NCBI GenBank assembly: GCA_013420905.1
Contig: JAAXNY010000006.1
Span: forward strand, 1,178,001-1,242,000
Source of the DNA: Collybia mongolica
Taxonomy: Eukaryota; Basidiomycota; Agaricomycetes; Agaricales; Clitocybaceae
DNA: 64,000 bases
Direction of reading: 5' to 3'
Shown here: piece after piece, positions 26,330 to 34,835 of the stretch
Layout of the letters: each line of letters starts with the position of its first letter
Position numbering within the stretch: position 1 is the first letter of the stretch
Made by a program: the position numbers and the translations under genes
Notes under the pieces: generated by a model
Database searches by the model: none
Seen by the model: the letters and a program-made list of their open reading frames with translations, nothing else
What the model was told of the DNA's origin: nothing

Positions 26330-27131
26330 CTATAAAAGCAGTTGTGACCATGCCAATTTAAAAGCTATCAGGCTATTAGATGGCATCATTTGGAATCTTG
26401 AGATAATTTCTTTATGCCTATCATTTTGCCTCCCAATTAACCATACTTCTACAATATGGTTGCTTGTCCATGTTATTATTTCCCTTGACCCATTGTAAAG
26501 ACTATCAACTGTGTTTAAATTGTGCAATATCATTACATGGCACCCCACTTTTTAAGTTAGCTTACATAGATAGAGGTAGCCCTGATACATTGATAACATT
26601 CAGATATTCAACAGGGTATATTGCTTCAGCTCCATCAATTCCTTCATATGCAATACAATCTGCACTGTGGTATATCTTGCCATCTCCAGGAAACATATCC
26701 AGTACTTTTTTATTGAGAGAGTCAACATCACCATTTCTGGCAGAAAGAATAGCTCTCTCAGGGTAAAATGTATCAGGTTTTAGAACAGGGTTTCCAATGT
26801 CAGGATATAATGTGTCAGTTAGAGACTCCACAGTATTCTCAGCATCATAAAAGTGGCTAGGTAAGGTGACATTTCCATTGCCATCTGTAAGCTTCCCATG
26901 GCCAATTTCAATTTGCCATTTGGAAAGTCTCATTTTATCATTAGTAACACCATATAAGTACAGATTTTTCTTTAGTTTGAGTATTTGAAGTTCATCCCCA
27001 CAGTCTGCACCATCAAATACTATAATTAGCCTACCAAAGGCTCTATCATCTCCTCTAATATTTTGGAATAGCCAGTTGACTGCATCAAAGGCAACAATGC
27101 TGTCCAATATTGTGTAGTCAATTCCTATCAC
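26330..27131 (-). pseudogene. Degenerate Helitron helicase C-terminal fragment, copy A
   Basis: The open part (26562-27131) encodes 189 residues including NKKVLDMFPGDGKIYHSAD, GAEAIYPVEYLNVIN and SGLPLS, which are characteristic of the Pif1-like helicase of Helitrons. Past a stop and a frameshift, the next frame continues GCHVMILHNLNTVDSLYNG and VEVWLIG. The Rep/HUH nuclease and the helicase Walker motifs are absent, so the copy cannot drive its own movement. Confidence 0.85.
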
Positions 27132-28150
27132 ATTTGCAAATTATTATGTGAAAAGTTAGTTGTTATTGCTCTAATTTGATAGGGATCAGCTCTATTCAAA
27201 ATCCTTGGAATCAATGTTTCTTCTACCTATAATATTTCTCTCAACCATGTATTACTATTTCCCTTACTCATTTGCACTGGATTCCTATTGTTCTAAAGAT
27301 AGGGTTAGACAGAGAGTAATTTTTTCAAAATAGAATGTATCAGATTTTAAAGCAGGCTTTGTAGTGTTAGAACATTTTATGTTAATTTATGGATTAACAA
27401 CCAAATTGCTCAGATAAACTCATTTCCATTTTTATCTGCATGCTTTCCATGTTCTACTTTGATTTGTAATTTTATGGGTAGTGGCACCATTTAAATACTT
27501 TTTTTTTTCCAGTTTGAGCATCTGAAATTTATGAGGCAGCTTAAGGTTAATAGGTATTGTTTGTTATTTGTTGACTTAATCCGCTTTGGAGGTCATGTGA
27601 TGTGGTGTTGCAGATCAGGTGATTAGTATGTGTCTTAGCATGTTACCTGGATAGATTTTTTTTTAAATATATAATGTATTAGTTTTTAAAGCAAGATATG
27701 TAATGTTAGAATTTATTGTGGTAATTAAGGGTGACCTAATCACTGCTTCGGCGGAATAATCACGCGAGAGGGGTGTGCAAGGCACAGCCAACTGAGGGAG
27801 CCACCGAAAATAGCCACAAAAGAGGGGTGTGTCCTGAAATCAGTGACACGGCCCCATGCTGAATTGCGAGTGTGCCGTAACAAGCCTAGTAGAAGGAGGA
27901 AATTTGGGGTTGGGTGGAATTAGGGAAGGGCGTAAGAGTAAAAGTAAGCAAGTGAGAATATTGAGGATGAGAAGCATGAGGAGTGAGGATACAAGATAGG
28001 GGAGGGGCTATAATGTACAGAGGAGTTAGGTGTTTAGAGGCGATAAAAATACACCAAGGAAACGGTATTATACTTTACAATTGTGTTGTATAAGTAGTCA
28101 AGGAAAGAGGAGAAGTGAGACGAACAAAGAGAGATGATGAAAGCTCGCAA

Positions 28151-29140
28151 TTAGTGGTGGCGGGTGGTGGAAAAGAGGAGTGCTGCCAGTAGCGTGGGAT
28201 GACAGCGAATGTAAATTTTGAAGGCGTCGGAAGACCAACGTCCAATGGCCTGGATAAGGTCTGGTGGGACACCAGCCTCAGCAAGTGCAGTGGCGCCTCC
28301 CGCACGCATCGACTGACCACCAAAGTCAGTGGAAAAATGGTGCTTGAAACGCCGCATGAACCAGGAGCGGGTGGGGACGGAGCCATTAGACTGGAGCCAG
28401 AGCTCGGGGCGCCAGGGGTGAATGTCATCACGGGACACGAGATACTTGCAAAAGGGGCGCATGGGATCATCGGGAGTGCTAGTCCCTTGGATAATCACAC
28501 GGTTGCCCTCAAAAAAGCGATCCGCCTTGTGTCCCGGGAGGAAGAATTGGAACGAGGAGTTGTTTATGTGAACGGAGCCTCTCATGACAACCTTTCGGTA
28601 GTCTTGGAGGTCCTTTTTGTCTGGCCAAGCCATTTCTGCAAGTCGTAGCAGGCCATGGAACCCCGTGATGAGCATAGCGTAGAATAAGAGGTCATCGTGG
28701 GCTGTAGAGGTCACATACTTTGGTTGGAGACGTGCAATATCAGATCGAGCTAGCGGGTGCTTGCGTGAGGTTGGTGAGCCAAGGAGCCTTTTGCACCCCT
28801 GGAGAGTGCGACTGACAATGTGGTGACAGCGGATGGTTCGGACGTTCGGGAAGAAGGGTTCCAGCTGGTTACAAATGCCTGAGAGATACGAGTCAACAGA
28901 CCTAGGCTGAATGAAATGGGACATGTAGACCGTGTAGAAGCTTAGAGTGTCGATAGTAGGTTCAGTGGGAAAGGAGTGTTTGTTACAGAATGTTATGTAG
29001 GAGTTGAGAGCCGAGGAATATGAAGCAGCACTTGAGGCATCAATTGCGCTACCAATTGCAATAGCACGCTCGTGTTCCAAGCGTTCACGGGTCCAAGCAG
29101 GGCGAGAGGGCTGTCTGGACCCAGGGGTGATTGTGATCAT
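28151..29140 (-). CDS. Tyrosine recombinase of the retroelement
   Basis: 329 residues from MITITPGSRQPSRPAWTRER. An N-terminal SAM-like DNA-binding part (SYSSALNSYITFCNKHSF; YLSGICNQLEPFFP) precedes the catalytic domain. The first Arg is in GFHGLLRLAEM, HKAD follows, then SMRAGGATALAEAGV, GRWSSDAF and the nucleophile Tyr in YIRCHP. This protein replaces the DDE integrase of LTR elements and integrates circular cDNA. The frame is open upstream to 29311, inside RT, but the ATG overlapping the RT stop is the likelier start. Confidence 0.88.
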   Translation of the reverse strand: MITITPGSRQPSRPAWTRERLEHERAIAIGSAIDASSAASYSSALNSYITFCNKHSFPTEPTIDTLSFYTVYMSHFIQPRSVDSYLSGICNQLEPFFPNVRTIRCHHIVSRTLQGCKRLLGSPTSRKHPLARSDIARLQPKYVTSTAHDDLLFYAMLITGFHGLLRLAEMAWPDKKDLQDYRKVVMRGSVHINNSSFQFFLPGHKADRFFEGNRVIIQGTSTPDDPMRPFCKYLVSRDDIHPWRPELWLQSNGSVPTRSWFMRRFKHHFSTDFGGQSMRAGGATALAEAGVPPDLIQAIGRWSSDAFKIYIRCHPTLLAALLFSTTRHH

Positions 29141-30960
29141 AACGCGGACTCCCCCAACGTAAAGCGAGGGGGTGAAAAGGTGCGAACCAACAAGCGGGGC
29201 TCGAGGGAGATGGCTGTGGTGCTGTCTAGCCGAGATAAGGCATCTGCAACACCATTGAACTGGCCGGGGATATAGAAGACGCGCATCTGGATCCTGGTGG
29301 CCATCAACCAATCGACGGCAGTCAGGAGAATGTCGTTGTAGGCTGGCAAGGCTGATAGGGTGTTGAACATGGCAACGGTATTGGTGTTGTCAGTGAAGAG
29401 AGCAACACGGGTGGGTGCTGGATGTACACACATGCATGCATGGTGCAATGCCGAAAGGAGAGCCAGGGCTTCAAGGAAAAAGATTGGTTTTTTCGAGGAG
29501 GATGGTACAACGCACTGAAAACCCTCATAGGTTTTCGAGGACCAAAAACCTAATCCCTCAGGACAAGCATCCGAGTAGTAGGTGAGGTCCGCTTCATCAG
29601 CCGTCCAATTTCTCGAAGTGAGAACACACACCCCTGGGGATCGTTCGAGGTGATCAGCAACCCAGGTTAACTCACGAACGAGTGACACATTAAGCGATAG
29701 CAAGGAACGGGCATGAACTCCACGTCGCATTTTGTCGTACAAGGCTGACAGCCCTGGTCTGAGCAATGGATACGCGTTGAGGGCCCAATTCACCCAGCCA
29801 GCGAGACGCTGGCAATCGCGTAGGGTGCGGCGTTGCCGTGCATTTGCAAAAGCGCGGATGGTGTCAACAAGTTGAGAGCGTGAATCAGTTGGCATGTCAA
29901 TGGTCATGGCATTGGCGTCAACAGTAAGCCCTATGATCTCAAGCCGAGGGCCTGAAACCTGTTTACGTTCATCGTGTGGGACACCAAGTTTGTCGAGGAG
30001 GGAAAGGAACTTCGCCTGTTTGCTGGGTAGTCGTTTACTATAGGGTGCATAGTACGTGGTGTTGGCTGCGAGTTCCCAGGAAAAGGAGTCATCGACGTAA
30101 GTGAAGAGATCACCAATATGAGTGATGAAGACAGCGATCCACAAGATGAGGGTGAAAAAGGAGAACCAAACCCGGCCAGCCGCGCGATTTCCGAAGTCGT
30201 TGTTACGGTCGACATGGAAATGCCCATCAATACTCACAATCTGATGGAGCTGCCAAAGGAAATGGACTGGCATACGTCGGTAAGCCTGAGAAATGTCAGA
30301 TTTCCAGAGGATGAGTTCTGTGTTAGGGCCATGGGTGCGACGAGCACATAGGAGAGCTGTACCCAGTTGGTGAAGCGTGTCAAGGTGGACACGCCCCTTA
30401 TCATGGGGGATGTATGAGTTGGGTGAAAAAGCACCTGCAGATTGATCGACCACAAGGCGCAAGTTATCCGAGTGGGGTTTTGGAACAACCCACAGGGGTA
30501 CTGATGTCATCCCTGGGAGCAGAGTGTCGAAGGCAGGAGAGAAACGCCCAAGACGGATCTCTTCATCGCGTTGCTCGCGCATGAAGGACAGATGAGCCAA
30601 GTCCTTTACTTCCCTCGGCGAGTTGTCGACAATGGAAGGGCGGCCACTTTCGACGGTGTTAGCCCAAGGCCAAAAGCCTTGGTTCAATGCTAGGAGTACA
30701 GAGGCAACGAAGGGTTGGTTAGGGTGAGAGACCAGCAGAGCAGCAAAAGTGTCAATGTTGATGGGAGTGACAATGCGAAAGAGGTGTGAATAAGATTGAA
30801 TCGTTGACTGAGCCAAGGTGTTATCGACCTCAGCCTGAGGTGGAAAAGGAACTGGAGGCAAGGATAAACTCATATGGGCAGTTGACGGACGCTCAAGTTC
30901 GTCTTCCTCCCACATCAGGTCACGCACGTACCGTGGCCTGGTATTCCAATAAGATGACAT
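29137..30960 (-). CDS. Reverse transcriptase-RNase H of the retroelement
   Basis: 607 residues from MSSYWNTRPRYVRD. RT motifs: VPLWVVPKPHSDNLRLVVDQ, LILWKSDISQAYRRMPVH, GNRAAGRVWFSF and the catalytic YVDDSFSW. RNase H motifs: YYSDACPEGLGFW, FLEALALLSALHHA, LFTDNTNTVAMFN and GVADALSRL, which supply the acidic residues. The frame stays open upstream to 32175, but that part is an out-of-frame shadow of gag. The stop TGA overlaps the recombinase ATG (29137-29140, ATGA). No integrase or protease domain is present, as in DIRS-order elements. Confidence 0.92.
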   Translation of the reverse strand: MSSYWNTRPRYVRDLMWEEDELERPSTAHMSLSLPPVPFPPQAEVDNTLAQSTIQSYSHLFRIVTPINIDTFAALLVSHPNQPFVASVLLALNQGFWPWANTVESGRPSIVDNSPREVKDLAHLSFMREQRDEEIRLGRFSPAFDTLLPGMTSVPLWVVPKPHSDNLRLVVDQSAGAFSPNSYIPHDKGRVHLDTLHQLGTALLCARRTHGPNTELILWKSDISQAYRRMPVHFLWQLHQIVSIDGHFHVDRNNDFGNRAAGRVWFSFFTLILWIAVFITHIGDLFTYVDDSFSWELAANTTYYAPYSKRLPSKQAKFLSLLDKLGVPHDERKQVSGPRLEIIGLTVDANAMTIDMPTDSRSQLVDTIRAFANARQRRTLRDCQRLAGWVNWALNAYPLLRPGLSALYDKMRRGVHARSLLSLNVSLVRELTWVADHLERSPGVCVLTSRNWTADEADLTYYSDACPEGLGFWSSKTYEGFQCVVPSSSKKPIFFLEALALLSALHHACMCVHPAPTRVALFTDNTNTVAMFNTLSALPAYNDILLTAVDWLMATRIQMRVFYIPGQFNGVADALSRLDSTTAISLEPRLLVRTFSPPRFTLGESAL

Positions 30961-30970
30961 CGGAGATTTC

Positions 30971-32239
30971 TCACTTTCGCGACGAATCTGGGCAGTTGTC
31001 GCCAACATGCGCGTTGCTGCGGCACTTAGGGCAGATGTGCGCATAGTTGCAAGCGGACGCGGAGTTTGGGCAATGATGATCGTTCCATCTTCTGCATGGA
31101 TCCCTTCGCTGTCCTGGCTTGCGAGAGTTCTTGTTGCGTGGGGCAGTGACTGCACTTGGGTTGTTGATCCACTGAAGGTGCAGGTCTGCAAATTGCTCGA
31201 AGTGCGTGAGTTCAAGGTCCCTGCGCTGCGCAACTCTGATGCGGACGGCCTTGTCATAGTTAATGATGCGTTCGTGGAGCTCGACGGGCGAGGAGGCGAA
31301 ATAACGCATGATGTGGTTTCCATAAGTCCGGAGCTCGAGACCTCGGTGGGGGAAAATGAATGTTGTGGCTTCCACGCAGGAGTTGAAGGCCATAATCCAC
31401 TCCCCATATGTATGGACCGATCTCGCTGGTTTGGATGATACTCGGAGAATCTCGAGACCCTTGCCAATAGATTGGGCTTCTCCGTCATCGTGGCTGACTG
31501 AATGCATCCCGGAGAGGACGTGGTCAAGATCAACGGCCTTTCCTGCGAGGAGGTTCCCCCACTCGGAGTCAGGGAATTGTGGATAGGATTTACCGCAGTT
31601 GAGTAACGAGGATTTGGCACATTTGAGGTCCTTAGCGAAATTCGCGAGAAGAGACTGGGTTTTCTGTAAGGATGGTGATAAACTGACAGAGGACCCAGCA
31701 ACGTCTCCTTGGTTCCATGGAAGTGCTTCGAAGTTGAGGCGTGTCCTCTTCTCATACCCGTCTCCCTCGTCATCTGAGTTGTCCGGGTGTCTGGAACGCT
31801 TGGCGGGAGCTGTGCCGAGCTGCGAGGGTGCATCATCGTGTCGCTCAGGCGGTCCAATAGGGGCACCTTGGTTGCCACCGACAGCTGTGGATCCTGCAGC
31901 ACCATCTCTGAATCGATCGACGCCGTCGAGCATCTTAAGATAGGTCCCGAAAGCCTCGACGAAAGTGTCTCGGTCGAGCGCAGGCGGGAATGAATCATGG
32001 AGCTCGACAGTTGCCTGCGGTTTGGATATCTCGCCCGTTCTATACTGCTCGACGATGGCCAAGCATGTGTTTGCGAGTTCTCTCTGAGAATCCCCCTGTG
32101 GCTGATCTGTGCTTGACCCAGGCTCTCCCGGGACTTGCGACGGCTGCGCTGTGAACGTTGTCGTGGCATGTTCAACCTCAGACATGTGAAGGATGGCGGA
32201 TATGAGCTTGCGATGTGAGGAACGATAGATTAATCGCAA
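30971..32239 (-). CDS. Gag-like protein of the retroelement
   Basis: 422 residues; an internal start MSEVEHATTTF at 32185 is an alternative. It has an acidic Ser/Gly/Pro-rich middle (RSRHPDNSDDEGDGYEKR) and a capsid-like helical part (GEWIMAFNSCVEA, GLELRTYGNHIMRYF, INYDKAVRIRVAQRRDL). A Cys/His-rich C-terminus follows (CRRWNDHHCPNSASAC, then CNYAHICPKCRSNAHVGDNC) that resembles a nucleic-acid-binding zinc knuckle. Position and zinc motif indicate Gag; direct homology was not tested. Its stop lies 10 bases before the RT start, so translation may couple. Confidence 0.75.
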   Translation of the reverse strand: MRLIYRSSHRKLISAILHMSEVEHATTTFTAQPSQVPGEPGSSTDQPQGDSQRELANTCLAIVEQYRTGEISKPQATVELHDSFPPALDRDTFVEAFGTYLKMLDGVDRFRDGAAGSTAVGGNQGAPIGPPERHDDAPSQLGTAPAKRSRHPDNSDDEGDGYEKRTRLNFEALPWNQGDVAGSSVSLSPSLQKTQSLLANFAKDLKCAKSSLLNCGKSYPQFPDSEWGNLLAGKAVDLDHVLSGMHSVSHDDGEAQSIGKGLEILRVSSKPARSVHTYGEWIMAFNSCVEATTFIFPHRGLELRTYGNHIMRYFASSPVELHERIINYDKAVRIRVAQRRDLELTHFEQFADLHLQWINNPSAVTAPRNKNSRKPGQRRDPCRRWNDHHCPNSASACNYAHICPKCRSNAHVGDNCPDSSRK

Positions 32240-32954
32240 AAATACAGGGTACGCTATAGCTAAGGCACGAGATTAGTACAGAAGAGAGGCCCTGCAAGGA
32301 GGAACTCACCACAGGCTCGAGATCAGCTGGAAGAGAGGCAGCGGATGTCTCGAGGCCCGTGGGTGAGATATGAGGAGCTGAGATGTCTCAGACTGACGCC
32401 ACCTGGCGAAACCTAAAGACACCACAGAGAGATGGCATGCAGGTAGGCAGCGAGGTGACAAATAGGAGAGGAAAGATACCATCGAAAAGGGGGCGTAGAG
32501 CCCAGAGCGTGCGGAGCATACGCAGGTCGAGGTATGTAGCGGTGAAGCACGCAGCCTCGCAAGATTAGACTCAAGTAAACATTGTTTAAACCCGATTAAG
32601 CAGGTGAAGCAGGTGACATGGCATGTGACTTCAACAATTTTCCTGCTTTGTCATCCTTAGTCAGCACTCTACTTAAAAGACAACTTTTCTTTGCTTTGTC
32701 AGACTTAGTCAGCGCTTAGTCAGGATTAGTCACAATCAAATTCACACGGCCGTAGTATACTCTTACTCTGTCTATATTAAAGTACTACGGCCGTGTGAAT
32801 TTGATTGTGACTAATCCTGACTAAGCGCTGACTAAGTCTGACAAAGCAGCAAAAAAGTTGTCTTTTAAGTAGAGTGCTGATGACTAAGGATGACAAAGCA
32901 GGAAAATTGTTGAAGTCACATGCCATGTCACCTGCTTCACCTGCTTAAGTCACC

Positions 32955-33930
32955 CTTAATTACCACAATAAATTTTAACATTACATATCTTGCTTTAAAA
33001 ACTAATACATTATATATTTAAAAAAAATCCATCCAGGTAACATGCTAAGACACATACTAATCACCTGATCTGCAACACCTCATCACATGACCTCCAAAGC
33101 GGACTAAGTCAACAAATAACAAACAATACCTATTAACCTTAAGCTGCCTCATAAATTTCAGACTGGAAAAAAAAAAGTATTTAAATGGTGCCACTACCCA
33201 TAAAATTACAAATCAAAGTAGAACATGGAAAGCATGCAGATAAAAATGGAAATGAGTTTATCTGAGCAATTTGGTTGTTAATCCATAAATCAACACAAAA
33301 TGTTCTAACACTACAAAGCCTGCTTTAAAATCTGATACATTCTATTTTGAAAAAATTACTCTCTGTCTAACCCTATCTTTAGAACAATAGGAATCCAGTG
33401 CAAATGAGTAAGGGAAATAGTAATACATGGTTGAGAGAAATATTATAGGTAGAAGAAACATTGATTCCAAGGATTTTGAATAGAGCTGATCCCTATCAAA
33501 TTAGAGCAATAACAACTAACTTTTCACATAATAATTTGCAAATGTGATAGGAATTGACTACACAATATTGGACAGCATTGTTGCCTTTGATGCAGTCAAC
33601 TGGCTATTCCAAAATATTAGAGGAGATGATAGAGCCTTTGGTAGGCTAATTATAGTATTTGATGGTGCAGACTGTGGGGATGAACTTCAAATACTCAAAC
33701 TAAAGAAAAATCTGTACTTATATGGTGTTACTAATGATAAAATGAGACTTTCCAAATGGCAAATTGAAATTGGCCATGGGAAGCTTACAGATGGCAATGG
33801 AAATGTCACCTTACCTAGCCACTTTTATGATGCTGAGAATACTGTGGAGTCTCTAACTGACACATTATATCCTGACATTGGAAACCCTGTTCTAAAACCT
33901 GATACATTTTACCCTGAGAGAGCTATTCTT
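32955..33930 (+). repeat. Diverged tandem repeats inside the Helitron
   Basis: Three blocks share the same order of words. Block 3 (about 33670-33930) is the coding one (AAACCTGATACATTTTACCC, GGCCATGGGAAGCTTACAGA). Block 2 (about 33140-33360) reads GAACATGGAAAGCATGCAGA, then TTTAAAATCTGATACATTC. Block 1 (about 32955-33030) reads TTTAAAAACTAATACATTA. They look like successive decayed duplications of the helicase segment. Copy A has the same series, so the duplication is older than the split of the two copies. Confidence 0.65.
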
Positions 33931-34345
33931 TCTGCCAGAAATGGTGATGTTGACTCTCTCAATAAAAAAGTACTGGATATGTTTCCTGGAGATGGCAAGA
34001 TATACCACAGTGCAGATTGTATTGCATATGAAGGAATTGATGGAGCTGAAGCAATATACCCTGTTGAATATCTGAATGTTATCAATGTATCAGGGCTACC
34101 TCTATCTATGTAAGCTAACTTAAAAAGTGGGGTGCCATGTAATGATATTGCACAATTTAAACACAGTTGATAGTCTTTACAATGGGTCAAGGGAAATAAT
34201 AACATGGACAAGCAACCATATTGTAGAAGTATGGTTAATTGGGAGGCAAAATGATAGGCATAAAGAAATTATCTCAAGATTCCAAATGATGCCATCTAAT
34301 AGCCTGATAGCTTTTAAATTGGCATGGTCACAACTGCTTTTATAG
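33544..34345 (+). pseudogene. Degenerate Helitron helicase C-terminal fragment, copy B
   Basis: The 189-residue open frame (33544-34113) is identical to that of copy A. It ends at a TAA after SGLPLSM where the family continues into a KLKxGCPVM-type stretch. A one-base shift then gives GCHVMILHNLNTVDSLYNG, VEVWLIG and, further on, remnants MTINQYQGH and VGLDFRSPV with stops. Walker A and B motifs and the Rep domain are absent. Confidence 0.86.
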
Positions 34346-34709
34346 CTGGGATTCTGTATGACAATTAACCAATATCAAGGGCACTGATTACACCAAGTTG
34401 GACTTGACTTTAGATCTCCTGTAGTTATACATGGGCAGTTTTATATTGTGATTTCACAGGTAATATTGGTACTTGGAATCAAAGCTATGATACCAAATAC
34501 TGTAGACAATAGGGTCACTTTAACAGTAGAGATGTTCCTTTGGAGTAGAAGTATTATATGGATTATGATTTGAATAGGGAAAAAAGCCTACATCCAAAAT
34601 ATTGAAATTGAACATAGAATAAAGTATTGTGACTAAGATGGGGGTCTGGGGGCAGAGCCCCCAGCAAGCTGAAGATTACGTGGTAGAGCCATGGGTGAGT
34701 GTAGCAGTG

Positions 34710-34726
34710 CCGTGGCGTAGCCACGG
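34710..34726 (+). other. Helitron 3' subterminal hairpin, copy B
   Basis: CCGTGGC-GTA-GCCACGG, 8 bases before the terminal CTTG at 34735-34738. It is the exact mirror of the hairpin in copy A. Confidence 0.82.
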
Positions 34727-34835
34727 GCCATAAGCTTGTCGTATGCATAAGGGACGGAAGATGTTACGTGATCGATATACTAGCCGGGGGAGTACTTAGT
34801 CATAGAGTTGAATGAATTCTATGTTATGGGGTCGT

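Larger units (their letters stand above)
27736..32595 (-). mobile_element. DIRS/Ngaro-like tyrosine-recombinase retroelement (4,860 bp)
   Basis: It interrupts Helitron copy A between GGGTGAC (left) and TTAAGCAGG (right). The unbroken sequence in copy B (RC of 32940-32960) shows the empty site, so both ends are defined to about one base. No target-site duplication is visible, as expected when a tyrosine recombinase integrates a circle. On the minus strand it encodes gag-like, RT-RNase H and tyrosine recombinase proteins in three frames, all apparently intact. The 5' region (32240-32595) and 3' region (27736-28150) are non-coding. I could not work out split direct repeats by eye; an 11-base motif (AGAGGGGTGTG) occurs twice in the 3' region, near 27775 and 27818. 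Confidence 0.88.
25919..32755. mobile_element. Helitron copy A, body inverted and split by a retroelement
   Basis: The first 18 bases, TCTGTCTATATTAAAGTA (25919-25936), are the 5' tip on the plus strand. They are followed directly by the reverse complement of the 3' end (CAAG at 25937-25940) and then the body in minus orientation up to CCGTAG at 32755. Subtracting the insert at 27736-32595 leaves 1,977 bp, against 1,972 bp for copy B, so nothing is missing; the body is only turned round. Spacer TATACTCTTAC (32756-32766) separates it from copy B. The body holds a dead helicase fragment and a 3' subterminal hairpin at 25949-25965. Confidence 0.75.
25937..34738. repeat. Long inverted repeat formed by two Helitron bodies
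   Basis: The left arm 25937-27735 and right arm 32949-34738 are near-identical reverse complements of about 1.8 kb. A further inner stretch (32596-32755 against about 32782-32948) continues the match beyond the retroelement. Differences are single bases (for example GTACATGG versus GTACTTGG near 26205/34470) and tiny indels. The 189-residue frame is identical in the two arms. Confidence 0.9.
32767..34738 (+). mobile_element. Helitron copy B, complete but non-autonomous (1,972 bp)
   Basis: The 5' end is TCTGTCTATATTAAAGTAC and the 3' end is GCCATAAGCTTG at 34738, followed by T. A 7-bp-stem hairpin (34710-34726) lies 8 bases before CTTG. The Helitron 3' consensus is CTRR with T following; CTTG deviates at the third base, but copy A ends identically. 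It carries only a broken helicase fragment, so it would need a helper. The base before the 5' TC is C rather than the expected A. Confidence 0.82.

Noticed and set aside
28199..31943. Several plus-strand open frames opposite the retroelement
   Set aside because: They are antisense shadows of the RT, recombinase and gag genes, without domains.
31000..32175. Upstream extension of the RT frame to 1,012 residues
   Set aside because: The first 400 residues are Ser/Arg/Thr-rich and lie antiphase to the gag frame, which has the zinc motif. This is a shadow of gag; RT more likely starts at 30960.
25937..34738. Reading the long inverted repeat as one giant TIR DNA transposon
   Set aside because: The arms have Helitron ends (hairpin plus CTTG), helicase remnants and unequal inner and outer boundaries. 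No DDE transposase or target duplication is present.
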